Program-made: the position numbers and the translations under genes
The notes under the pieces: model-generated
What the model was told of the DNA's origin: nothing
Databases searched by the model: none
What the model saw: the letters and a program-made list of their open reading frames with translations, nothing else
Part shown: one piece after another, positions 6,513-12,487 of the stretch
How the letters are laid out: each line of letters opens with the position of its first letter
Position numbering within the stretch: the stretch's first letter is position 1
Source: Mageeibacillus sp. UBA3708
Lineage (GTDB): Bacteria > Bacillota > Clostridia > Saccharofermentanales > Saccharofermentanaceae
DNA: 12,838 nt
Assembly (NCBI GenBank): GCA_002371375.1
Contig: DFIB01000178.1
Span: 1 to 12,838 of the forward strand
Direction: 5' to 3'

Positions 6513-7202
6513 TTGTACAGGTGTGTCATACTAAATGATGATAAGCAATTATCTGCAGATATCAGTGAGTTGATCTCCGGGTTATACGGGGATGTTTTTG
6601 AATGCGTTTGCTGTGATGGTGACAATATATCTCTCATACGTTCAGGTAATCTGATTATTACCGGAATAAAACTGCGCGGAATTAACGGCAACATAAACAT
6701 GATCGATGCTGTCTGTAATCTGAAGCGCAGCAGACCTGGCGCAGAGGTTATCTTCATCGGCAACAAAGAGGATTTATCGGAAGTTATCTTCAAGGCGGAT
6801 CCCGTATATTATCTGAGCAGTCCTATTGATAGTGATGAATTCAGAGCGGCGATGGAACGCGCGATCGACAGGATCGGTGAATCAAGCTTCGGCAAATTCT
6901 CATTTAACATAAAGAACGATCTGTTCTTTATTCCGCTCGGTAGCATACTTTACTTTGAGAGTGTTAAGAGGCAGATGAAAGTCTGCACTCTTCACGGATG
7001 TTACATGTTCTATTCGCGTATTGTTGACGTAGAGAAGAGACTCGATGGCAGATTCTTCAAGTGCCACCAGAGCTTTATCGTGAATATGGATCATGTTGTC
7101 CATCTCAGCGCTAATACCATCGAGACTAACTGCGGTAAGAGGATACCCGTGAGTCAGAACAGGTGCAGGGAGATAAGAGAAAGGATAAGTGAACTAATAT
7201 GA
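6513..7202 (+). CDS. LytTR regulator with degenerate receiver domain
   Basis: A 229-residue paralog of the regulator at 1945. The LytTR DNA-binding domain (about 127-228) is well conserved: SILYFESVKRQMKV, KCHQSFIVNMDHVV and RIPVSQNRCREIRE closely match the first regulator. The receiver fold is also recognisable (VILNDDK with D9/D10 kept; NLKRSRPGAEVIF; DPVYYL). However, the phospho-acceptor Asp is Gly51 (GGA, 6663-6665; LIITGIKL against LIMDIDL), and the conserved Lys is Ser103 (YYLSSP against YYLQKP). It should not be phosphorylated in the normal way. The TTG start at 6513 is supported by GGAG at 6502-6505 and by alignment with the first paralog. It overlaps the following lipoprotein gene by ATGA. 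No kinase gene adjoins it. Constitutive DNA binding, control by another ligand, or heterodimerisation with the first regulator are possible. Confidence 0.9.
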   Translation: MYRCVILNDDKQLSADISELISGLYGDVFECVCCDGDNISLIRSGNLIITGIKLRGINGNINMIDAVCNLKRSRPGAEVIFIGNKEDLSEVIFKADPVYYLSSPIDSDEFRAAMERAIDRIGESSFGKFSFNIKNDLFFIPLGSILYFESVKRQMKVCTLHGCYMFYSRIVDVEKRLDGRFFKCHQSFIVNMDHVVHLSANTIETNCGKRIPVSQNRCREIRERISELI

Positions 7203-8203
7203 GAAGATCTGCGTTAATTTTGTTATGCTCATTTATGATTATGGTAGCAACGTACGGCTGTTCTTCATACAACGGATCTGCTTTGGATAAGCAGGATGGT
7301 AATGAGGTGGCTGTAACGGACGTAACGACTTCTTCAGTTAAGCCTACGAGCACACCGACACCAACGCCTTCTCTCACTCCGACCCCGGTTCCAACACTCG
7401 ATAAGGAACAGGTCAGGAATATAGTTGCAGATGCGATCACTTATTCATTTGTCGGTAAAGAAATCGAGGACGCATGCAGATATGATGTTAATGGGGACGG
7501 GACTGATGATCTGATACTTCACGATGTTGGAATGACAATGTGTGTCTCATATTCCGATGGTGACAAGGTAAGAATCAACTCGTTTGATATAGGAAACAGC
7601 GGTGTTGAATACTACTGTTCGAGTGCCAGAAGTGAACTGGTCATGGTTATCGGTCATGCCGTACCGACGTACTCTGCGTCTACGTATTACAGTTTCCACA
7701 ATAACGGATTCCATGAGGATGCTGTGGAAATATTAGAAATGTATGACTTTGAGAAAGATGAACCGTTATATGACGGCAGGGAAGTGTACAAGATCAACGA
7801 TAATGAGGTATCTAAGAAAGAGTTTGACGATTTCATTAAGCAATATGGTGAACTAATTGAATTATGTCCGGTCGCGGAATTCAGGGCCAGGCAGACTGAT
7901 ATTCCTTCGGAGTTTATTCCTGAAGCTGCGGAATACATTGTAAATGACATCTTTGGTGAGCCCTACTTCCCAAGCCAAGAACGTATGGATCTGAATGATG
8001 ACGGAATAGAAGACTGCTATATCAGCTTTGCAAGATTCCGGGTTGATCAGCTTGTGGGTATTGATTATAACGGTGAAATTGATCCTGAATGGCACGAATG
8101 GATGCCTGCCAGCATTGTTTTGTTGTCAACAACGAATGGGATAGAAGCAAGGATATATGAGACGAATGATTGTGTGGATTTCATCAACAGTATGATTGGA
8201 TAG
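7199..8203 (+). CDS. Lipoprotein with Thr-Pro linker, unknown function
   Basis: A 334-residue predicted lipoprotein. It has a short basic start (MRRS), a hydrophobic stretch to about residue 19 and a likely lipid Cys21 in a somewhat atypical lipobox (TYGC). A Ser/Thr/Pro-rich linker follows (about 45-67), typical of wall-spanning tethers. The extracellular part (about 68-334) contains two acidic loops resembling calcium-binding or VCBS/FG-GAP-type repeats, DVNGDGTDDL at 96-105 and DLNDDGIEDC at 264-273. I recognise no enzyme motif. The start overlaps the stop of the degenerate LytTR regulator, so the two are almost certainly co-expressed and translationally coupled; only a weak AAGGA lies upstream. 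It may be a cell-surface sensor or a structural protein linked to the secretion locus downstream (inference). Confidence 0.85.
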   Translation: MRRSALILLCSFMIMVATYGCSSYNGSALDKQDGNEVAVTDVTTSSVKPTSTPTPTPSLTPTPVPTLDKEQVRNIVADAITYSFVGKEIEDACRYDVNGDGTDDLILHDVGMTMCVSYSDGDKVRINSFDIGNSGVEYYCSSARSELVMVIGHAVPTYSASTYYSFHNNGFHEDAVEILEMYDFEKDEPLYDGREVYKINDNEVSKKEFDDFIKQYGELIELCPVAEFRARQTDIPSEFIPEAAEYIVNDIFGEPYFPSQERMDLNDDGIEDCYISFARFRVDQLVGIDYNGEIDPEWHEWMPASIVLLSTTNGIEARIYETNDCVDFINSMIG

Positions 8204-8207
8204 GAGG
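8202..8207 (+). promoter_or_regulatory. Strong ribosome binding site of second lipoprotein
   Basis: A perfect AGGAGG, overlapping the stop codon of the previous gene, lies 6 bases before ATG 8214. It decides the start in favour of 8214 over the in-frame TTG at 8196. Confidence 0.85.
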
Positions 8208-8213
8208 CTTACT

Positions 8214-9053
8214 ATGAAGAGGTTGCTGTTATCACTTCTGATGATAGTCAGTGTTTTGACATTTTGTTCTTGCAGCCGGACCCAGGACACGAACATTGCT
8301 CCTGATGAAGGAGATGAGATTATAGGAACCGATGAGACAGATAATGCTTTATCTGCTCCTACGTTGACGCCAACACAGACTCCTACGCCCACTCCGTCTC
8401 CCTCTCCGGCACCGACGAACACACCTACTCCTACTCCAACTCCTAAGCCTGAGGTAAAGGTCGAGGACGCATACAGGAAAGTTTATAACATATATGACAC
8501 GCCCAGAACATATCGTTATCCCAAGATAAGTATCTCAGGGGTGGATACGAGCAAGATCAACAAGACACTTAAGAAGGATCTTGACGGGCTGCTTTACTAT
8601 GATCCTGATGAAGACAGCTACTACGGACCGGTCGTTGATTATGAATATTATATATCCGATAACGTTATCTCAATAGTAGCGACACTATCTGAAACGGATT
8701 TTGATTATTGGGACTATAAAGTCTACAATATCTCCATCGCTACCGGCAAAAAGATCGATGACAAAGTTATCGTTGCAGAATACGGAATGAGTGATGATGA
8801 GTTCTTCGATAAAGTGAAGAAGATATATAAGGATTTTAACGCAGGTGTTCCGGAAGGTTTCGATGATATCGAAGATAAAAGTCTGATCAAATCGTATAAC
8901 AAGAAGAATCAGAAAATGGTGTCTTATAAATATATCAAACCATATTTCAACTCGAAGGGTCATCTGTGCTTTATGGGGTACGTGTACTTTATAGGCGGCG
9001 CGGACGAAGGTAATTGTCTTTTTGATGCTACAGATACAAAGGCGATATGGTGA
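8214..9053 (+). CDS. Lipoprotein with Thr-Pro linker, possible DUF4163-like domain
   Basis: A 279-residue predicted lipoprotein starting at ATG 8214. The signal peptide MKRLLLSLLMIVSVLTFCSC gives lipid Cys20. A long Thr/Pro/Ser linker (about 45-77) resembles that of the preceding lipoprotein. The external part (about 80-279) has an opening like RYPKISISGVDTSKINKTL and a central YNISIATGKKI, a layout that recalls the DUF4163/DUF3298 (PdaC/RsiV-type) proteins; this assignment is tentative. It lies 10 bases after the first lipoprotein and is surely in the same transcript. The shared linker suggests both proteins span the wall. No catalytic residues are recognised. Confidence 0.85.
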   Translation: MKRLLLSLLMIVSVLTFCSCSRTQDTNIAPDEGDEIIGTDETDNALSAPTLTPTQTPTPTPSPSPAPTNTPTPTPTPKPEVKVEDAYRKVYNIYDTPRTYRYPKISISGVDTSKINKTLKKDLDGLLYYDPDEDSYYGPVVDYEYYISDNVISIVATLSETDFDYWDYKVYNISIATGKKIDDKVIVAEYGMSDDEFFDKVKKIYKDFNAGVPEGFDDIEDKSLIKSYNKKNQKMVSYKYIKPYFNSKGHLCFMGYVYFIGGADEGNCLFDATDTKAIW

Positions 9054-9102
9054 CGCTCTTTATGTAATAATTAAAGGAGTAATCGTAATAGCTGAGAACG
9101 CC

Positions 9103-9117
9103 TGCAACGTTGTTGCA
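9103..9117 (+). promoter_or_regulatory. Inverted repeat upstream of WXG100 gene
   Basis: TGCAAC-GTT-GTTGCA is a perfect 6-base inverted repeat with a 3-base centre in the 124-base gap before the WXG100 gene. It overlaps a weak -35-like TTGCAT (9113-9118) that is followed 17 bases later by GATGAT (9136-9141). It could be an operator or a short hairpin. A SD-like AAAGGAG at 9073-9079 is followed by no usable start codon. Confidence 0.3.
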
Positions 9118-9177
9118 TGAGATAATTAAAGTGGAGATGATCCAACAACACATAAATCTTTGAAAGGCGGAAAAATT

Positions 9178-9459
9178 ATGGCTATTATTCAAGTTACTCC
9201 GGAGATCCTTCGCAGCAAGGCAAATGAGATCAGAGGAATCAAAGATGAGCATGATCAGGCAATGGCAAAACTCAGAACATTGATCCTTGGATTGAATGAG
9301 ACCTTCAAAGGACAGACGCATGATACGTTTGTGTCGAAATACGAGGGCATGCAGTCGACATTCACCCAGTTCTCACAGATGATCGAAGATTATGCGGTAG
9401 CTTTGGATTCGTTCGCAAACAAGTTCGAAGAAGCCGACATGGCAAGCAGCAACGGGTAA
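9178..9459 (+). CDS. WXG100-family (ESAT-6-like) T7SS protein
   Basis: A 93-residue helical-hairpin protein of the size and form of EsxA-type substrates of the type VII secretion system. Two amphipathic helices meet at a turn where the family has W-x-G; here it is F43-K44-G45 (LNETFKGQ), with the usual downstream aromatic F51. The C-terminal tail is short and acidic. The start is ATG 9178, preceded by AAAGGCGG (9163-9170); the upstream in-frame TTG 9160 lacks a proper site and would add residues not found in the family. As in other T7SS loci it is the first gene and is followed by a hairpin. It is likely exported as a dimer and needed for the secretion of other substrates. Trp to Phe in this motif is a tolerated variant, so function is probably kept. 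Confidence 0.9.
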   Translation: MAIIQVTPEILRSKANEIRGIKDEHDQAMAKLRTLILGLNETFKGQTHDTFVSKYEGMQSTFTQFSQMIEDYAVALDSFANKFEEADMASSNG

Positions 9460-9486
9460 GGATCTTATTTGTTTGATTATGCCACA

Positions 9487-9510
9487 GCCCCAAACCCGTG
9501 AGTTTGGGGC
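9487..9510 (+). terminator. Strong hairpin between WXG100 gene and effector cassette
   Basis: GCCCCAAAC (9487-9495) and GTTTGGGGC (9502-9510) form a perfect 9-base stem with a 6-base loop. CACA/TGTG flanks may extend it. There is no T-run after it, so it may terminate partly or protect the 3' end of the WXG100 mRNA, giving more WXG100 protein than downstream products. It lies 28 bases after the WXG100 stop. Confidence 0.6.
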
Positions 9511-9532
9511 GTGTGCTATATGGTGAACTTGA

Positions 9533-10174
9533 ATGGAAAACACAATCAAATTAACTGCTCAGCAGCTATTCTATTTGGCTACTCTGATGGATGCAGAATT
9601 CATAGATTACTCTTATGTGTCTGCAATGGGAAATGTAGGTGATTCCTTTAGATTATTTGAATCTCGCGTTCGAAATGAACTGGTTGATGCAGGAATACTG
9701 AGTGAGGATTTTAACGGTGAAGTCGAGATAATTGAGAATGTCAGAAAACTTCTGGAACCTGTTTGCCGCAGCTTTGAGGAACTGACAGTTGATATTATCC
9801 AGACAGGCGATGCTGTTGATGTTGTAAGCTATCATTTTCATCTAAAAGATGACTGTGTGACCATGATATACGGAGCAGATGATTTCTTTAATTTATGCGA
9901 TGTAAGCACAGCGACAGTTAAGGAGGTCATACAGGGTATTCTACCGAATGATTATTCAGCTGTTACCGGGACTCTCGATAAAGAAATCGAAGAGGAAAGA
10001 ATCACTCGCATAGTATCTGTTAAGTCTGTTGTTCCGGATGGTGAATCAGTTGTTGAAGTATTCTTTGAATACGATGGCAAAATGTGCAAAGAGAATGAAG
10101 ATGATCAGGTAGTGGTTTTGGACAAAGAGGCATTTATCGACGAATGCATGACAGCTTTGCAGGGAGTTATATAA
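9533..10174 (+). CDS. T7SS-locus protein, unrecognised, possibly EspG/DUF5081-like
   Basis: A 213-residue soluble, acidic protein with no signal peptide or membrane segment. It opens with a helix LTAQQLFYLATLMDAEFID (7-25), followed by mixed alpha/beta sequence and a run of beta strands (about 157-190: ITRIVSVKSVV, SVVEVFFEYDG). The position among WXG-like genes and the LT-x-x-(Q/E)-L-x-x-L opening recall EspG-type substrate chaperones of mycobacterial T7SS and the DUF5081-type proteins of Firmicutes loci, but I cannot confirm this by sequence alone. The start is ATG 9533; only a weak GGTGA (9522-9526) precedes it. It abuts the next gene without a gap, so the two are likely translationally coupled. 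Confidence 0.75.
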   Translation: MENTIKLTAQQLFYLATLMDAEFIDYSYVSAMGNVGDSFRLFESRVRNELVDAGILSEDFNGEVEIIENVRKLLEPVCRSFEELTVDIIQTGDAVDVVSYHFHLKDDCVTMIYGADDFFNLCDVSTATVKEVIQGILPNDYSAVTGTLDKEIEEERITRIVSVKSVVPDGESVVEVFFEYDGKMCKENEDDQVVVLDKEAFIDECMTALQGVI

Positions 10175-10465
10175 ATGGTATACACAGATTCAAACGGAAT
10201 GGTTCTTATTGATGATGCATCTGTTGCTAAAGATGTTTTGTGCCTGACAGCTGCTCGGGATTCGCTTACTGAAATAAAGAAGACTCTTGAAGGTGTAGTT
10301 GCGATTAATCAAACAATGTCCGGCTCAACGGCTGATTCAATTGATTCGAATGTTCAATTACTGTTAGCACAGGTAAGAGATAATCTGGATTTGATCAACA
10401 ATACTGTTAATGCATTGGAATCTGCTGTTAATAAGTATAAGAATCTCGATTCCAGTTATAGATGA
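10175..10465 (+). CDS. Small helical WXG-like protein, likely effector partner
   Basis: A 96-residue two-helix protein. The central turn reads M48-S49-G50 followed by STADSI, which aligns with the W-x-G-x-A-x-x-F turn of WXG100 proteins with Trp replaced. The helices on both sides show heptad-like spacing of hydrophobic residues. ATG 10175 follows the upstream TAA directly and is served by AGGGAG (10161-10166). Small WXG-like proteins encoded just before a T7SS toxin usually bind the toxin's N-terminal helical domain to form the export complex (Lap proteins of LXG toxins are the best-known case). That role is inferred from size, fold and position. Confidence 0.8.
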   Translation: MVYTDSNGMVLIDDASVAKDVLCLTAARDSLTEIKKTLEGVVAINQTMSGSTADSIDSNVQLLLAQVRDNLDLINNTVNALESAVNKYKNLDSSYR

Positions 10466-10482
10466 TCGATTGAGGTGCGATG

Positions 10483-10764
10483 ATGAATAAAAAACTAAAG
10501 AGTCATCTTGATGAGTTGAAAAGCAGTATCGACAAGATGAAACAGACCCGTCGGGTTTATCAGGAACAGATAAAGGAATTGGACAGTATCAGAGCAGACC
10601 TTGAGAATGTCTGGACGAGTCCTTCTGCTAAGAAGTTCGTAGATACTATCAAGTTCCGTAAGCAATTACTTAAGAATAACATAGAAATCCTTAATGGAAT
10701 AATTGAAGTAGCTGAAGGCCGTTATCATACCTTAAGTATGTTTAATTGGATTATCAAAGACTAG
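10483..10764 (+). CDS. Small helical protein with WxS turn, likely effector partner
   Basis: A 93-residue basic helical-hairpin protein. The turn is W-T-S (residues 44-46), followed by PSAKKF, close to the W-x-G...F pattern of WXG100 proteins with Gly replaced by Ser. The first helix (about 5-40) is highly charged and coiled-coil-like. Two ATGs are adjacent; ATG 10483 is preferred because GAGGTG (10472-10477) is 5 bases away, against 2 bases for ATG 10480. It lies 17 bases after the previous gene and 11 before the next. It is probably a second member of the pre-secretion complex of the effector encoded downstream. Confidence 0.8.
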   Translation: MNKKLKSHLDELKSSIDKMKQTRRVYQEQIKELDSIRADLENVWTSPSAKKFVDTIKFRKQLLKNNIEILNGIIEVAEGRYHTLSMFNWIIKD

Positions 10765-10775
10765 AGGTAACGCAA

Positions 10776-11318
10776 ATGAATAATATCATAGTTATTGATA
10801 CGGATTCTCTTGATCAAATCTCATCCTGCTTTCTGGAAGCTTCAGACAAGATGGATAATTGTATGTCTAATCTGTCAAAAGTAATAGAGCATAATGACTG
10901 GGGCTGTAAAGAAAAAAAGAATATTAATGAATGCATCGCGAAGCTTAAGAATAGCAGCCATAAAATGCAGGAAGATTACTCGCGCATATCTCTTGAAGTT
11001 AAGAGAATTACAAATCAGTATAGAGAATTGATAGACCGTGATGATCTTAGGGTATCGCAGGTGGATCAGCAAGTAGGAAGCATGCTTTCATTATTAGTAC
11101 AGATAAATGGTAAGAGTGCAACTCGTATGCCACCGCCAAAGATAGTACCGATCGGCACGGTTAAGAGAATAACAATCGTCAGAAGTATCATTGAAAGCAG
11201 TATTTCAAGACAAAGAATTATTATTTCTAACCCATACAAAAGAATTGTCTGGAACAATATTGTCAGTAATATCTCTGTAGTCAGAATGAAAGATATCTTA
11301 TCAGGAATGGAGAAGTAA
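10776..11318 (+). CDS. T7SS-locus helical protein with basic C-terminal extension
   Basis: A 180-residue protein. Residues 1-95 are predicted helical, with a W42-G43-C44 turn (HNDWGCKEKK) that may be a degenerate WXG motif. A proline hinge (MPPPKIVPIG, about 108-117) is followed by a basic Ile/Val/Arg-rich tail to the end. The tail has no clear toxin motif. The start is ATG 10776 with AGAGG at 10763-10767 (8-base spacing); the in-frame TTG 10746 would overlap the previous gene and is not needed. It may be a third export partner, a degraded or orphan effector, or an immunity/chaperone protein. I do not recognise the C-terminal region. Confidence 0.75.
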   Translation: MNNIIVIDTDSLDQISSCFLEASDKMDNCMSNLSKVIEHNDWGCKEKKNINECIAKLKNSSHKMQEDYSRISLEVKRITNQYRELIDRDDLRVSQVDQQVGSMLSLLVQINGKSATRMPPPKIVPIGTVKRITIVRSIIESSISRQRIIISNPYKRIVWNNIVSNISVVRMKDILSGMEK

Positions 11319-11319
11319 A

Positions 11320-12234
11320 ATGTGTCCAATAATACGAATGAGCATATCTGATACTGAAGCGTTGCTGCAACGCCTCAGGAAGTGCAGTAATGAAGTAAGG
11401 AATGAAGGCATTAATGCATATAATGCAGCTGATTCAATCAAAGAAAACTTTGAGAGTGTTTCTATGATGCTGATTCCTTCGCTTAAGACCTGTGCAAATA
11501 ATTATGCTGACAGTTTGGATCGAACTTGTAATGCACTTCAGTATGCCATAGATGTGTATAGAAATGTAGATTCAGAACTTGCAAATAAACAAGATGCTGT
11601 TGATACTGATCTATTTAGCGAAATAAGTGTTATATCTGATGAGAGAAGTAATGCGCTGAAGAATAACAATCACACGCCTGAGATGGATAATGCTGTATTG
11701 AGTGATTCGTATGCGATAGTTAATAATAATGGCAGAGAGTTTGTGTCTCTGCGTTATGACGAGGCTAATCTTCAAACACAGGGTAAAAGTATGTGTACGG
11801 CTTATTCATGGGCATTTGGAATGAATATGGTTCATCCTGACAAAAGCTTTGATCCTTACAGGTATTGGGTCCCGTACAAGAAAAAAGACGGCGAGATGAG
11901 TCATCATTGCAGCTTTTCAGGCTCGGATAAACCAGCTATCGGGACTTCATCTCAGCAGTATCTATTACGCACTGCCTATGATGAGTTAATTAACAACGGA
12001 AAACCCAGCGTGATTTTTGCAAAACATCAAAATGCAAGAAATGCGATAACTGATCACGCTGTCACAATAATAGGTGTTAATCCTAATGCTGATCCAAATA
12101 ATCTTCAGCCCAGCGATTTCTTGGTTTATGATCCGTCTGCCTCAGCAAATAACGCTAATCATATTTGGACGATGGATAATGTTAAGTATACTGATTTGGG
12201 AGCAAGTAATGCTCGGTTGTTTAAGTACAAATGA
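11320..12234 (+). CDS. Likely T7SS effector with C39/papain-like cysteine peptidase domain
   Basis: A 304-residue two-part protein. Residues 1-110 form a helical region of WXG/LXG type; from about 130 comes an alpha/beta domain with papain-fold features. The likely nucleophile is C159 in QGKSMCTAYSWAFGM, with Q152 or Q154 upstream as oxyanion-hole candidate, H246 in ITDHAVTIIGVNP, and D271 in SDFLVYDPSAS as the third residue, an order typical of the C39-like clan. The start is ATG 11320 with GGAGA at 11309-11313. There is no signal peptide, as expected for T7SS cargo. It would act outside the cell or in a target cell by cutting a protein or peptide, but the substrate is unknown. Self-processing or a role as processing enzyme for other cargo is also possible. 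The next start overlaps its stop, leaving no room for an immunity gene directly after it. Confidence 0.8.
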   Translation: MCPIIRMSISDTEALLQRLRKCSNEVRNEGINAYNAADSIKENFESVSMMLIPSLKTCANNYADSLDRTCNALQYAIDVYRNVDSELANKQDAVDTDLFSEISVISDERSNALKNNNHTPEMDNAVLSDSYAIVNNNGREFVSLRYDEANLQTQGKSMCTAYSWAFGMNMVHPDKSFDPYRYWVPYKKKDGEMSHHCSFSGSDKPAIGTSSQQYLLRTAYDELINNGKPSVIFAKHQNARNAITDHAVTIIGVNPNADPNNLQPSDFLVYDPSASANNANHIWTMDNVKYTDLGASNARLFKYK

Positions 12235-12479
12235 TCCTCACCATAATAACAAACCTATCCAATCAGCGTTTCGATATGGACATCCCGGGGGATGTTCCCG
12301 TAAGCAAGATAACTAAGGATCTTGCAGAGTGTCTTGCTGTGCTCACCAAGAGACGCGTCAATGCTGACAAACTGGCGATTGTAAGTGAGCGTTTGGACAA
12401 GGTCCTTGTCTCTGACAACTCTCTTCGTGACGAAGGTGTATGGCAGGGTGACTATCTTAAGATTATCTATGTGGAGTAG
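12231..12479 (+). CDS. YukD/EsaB-like ubiquitin-fold T7SS protein
   Basis: An 82-residue protein beginning MILTIITNLSNQRFDMDIP and ending VWQGDYLKIIYVE, the beta-grasp pattern of the YukD/EsaB family: two opening strands, a helix (VSKITKDLAECLAVLTK), and a final strand after a G-D turn. These small cytoplasmic proteins are conserved parts or regulators of Firmicutes T7SS; EsaB modulates secretion without being exported. The ATG at 12231 overlaps the upstream stop (ATGA); no ribosome site is seen, consistent with coupled translation. It marks the change from the cargo cassette back to core secretion genes. Confidence 0.85.
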   Translation: MILTIITNLSNQRFDMDIPGDVPVSKITKDLAECLAVLTKRRVNADKLAIVSERLDKVLVSDNSLRDEGVWQGDYLKIIYVE

Positions 12480-12487
12480 CTGCTTGT

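Noticed and set aside
8126..8422. Minus-strand frame rich in Gly-Val across the Thr-Pro linker of the second lipoprotein
   Set aside because: The GVGVGVGV-like product is the mirror of the ACT/CCG-rich Pro-Thr linker codons, not a gene. The same holds for 7126-7440.
9085..9120. Possible tiny gene after AAAGGAG (9073-9079): ATA GCT GAG... to TGA
   Set aside because: There is no ATG, GTG or TTG start, only ten codons and no family resemblance. It might be a decayed gene start, but the evidence is too thin to list.
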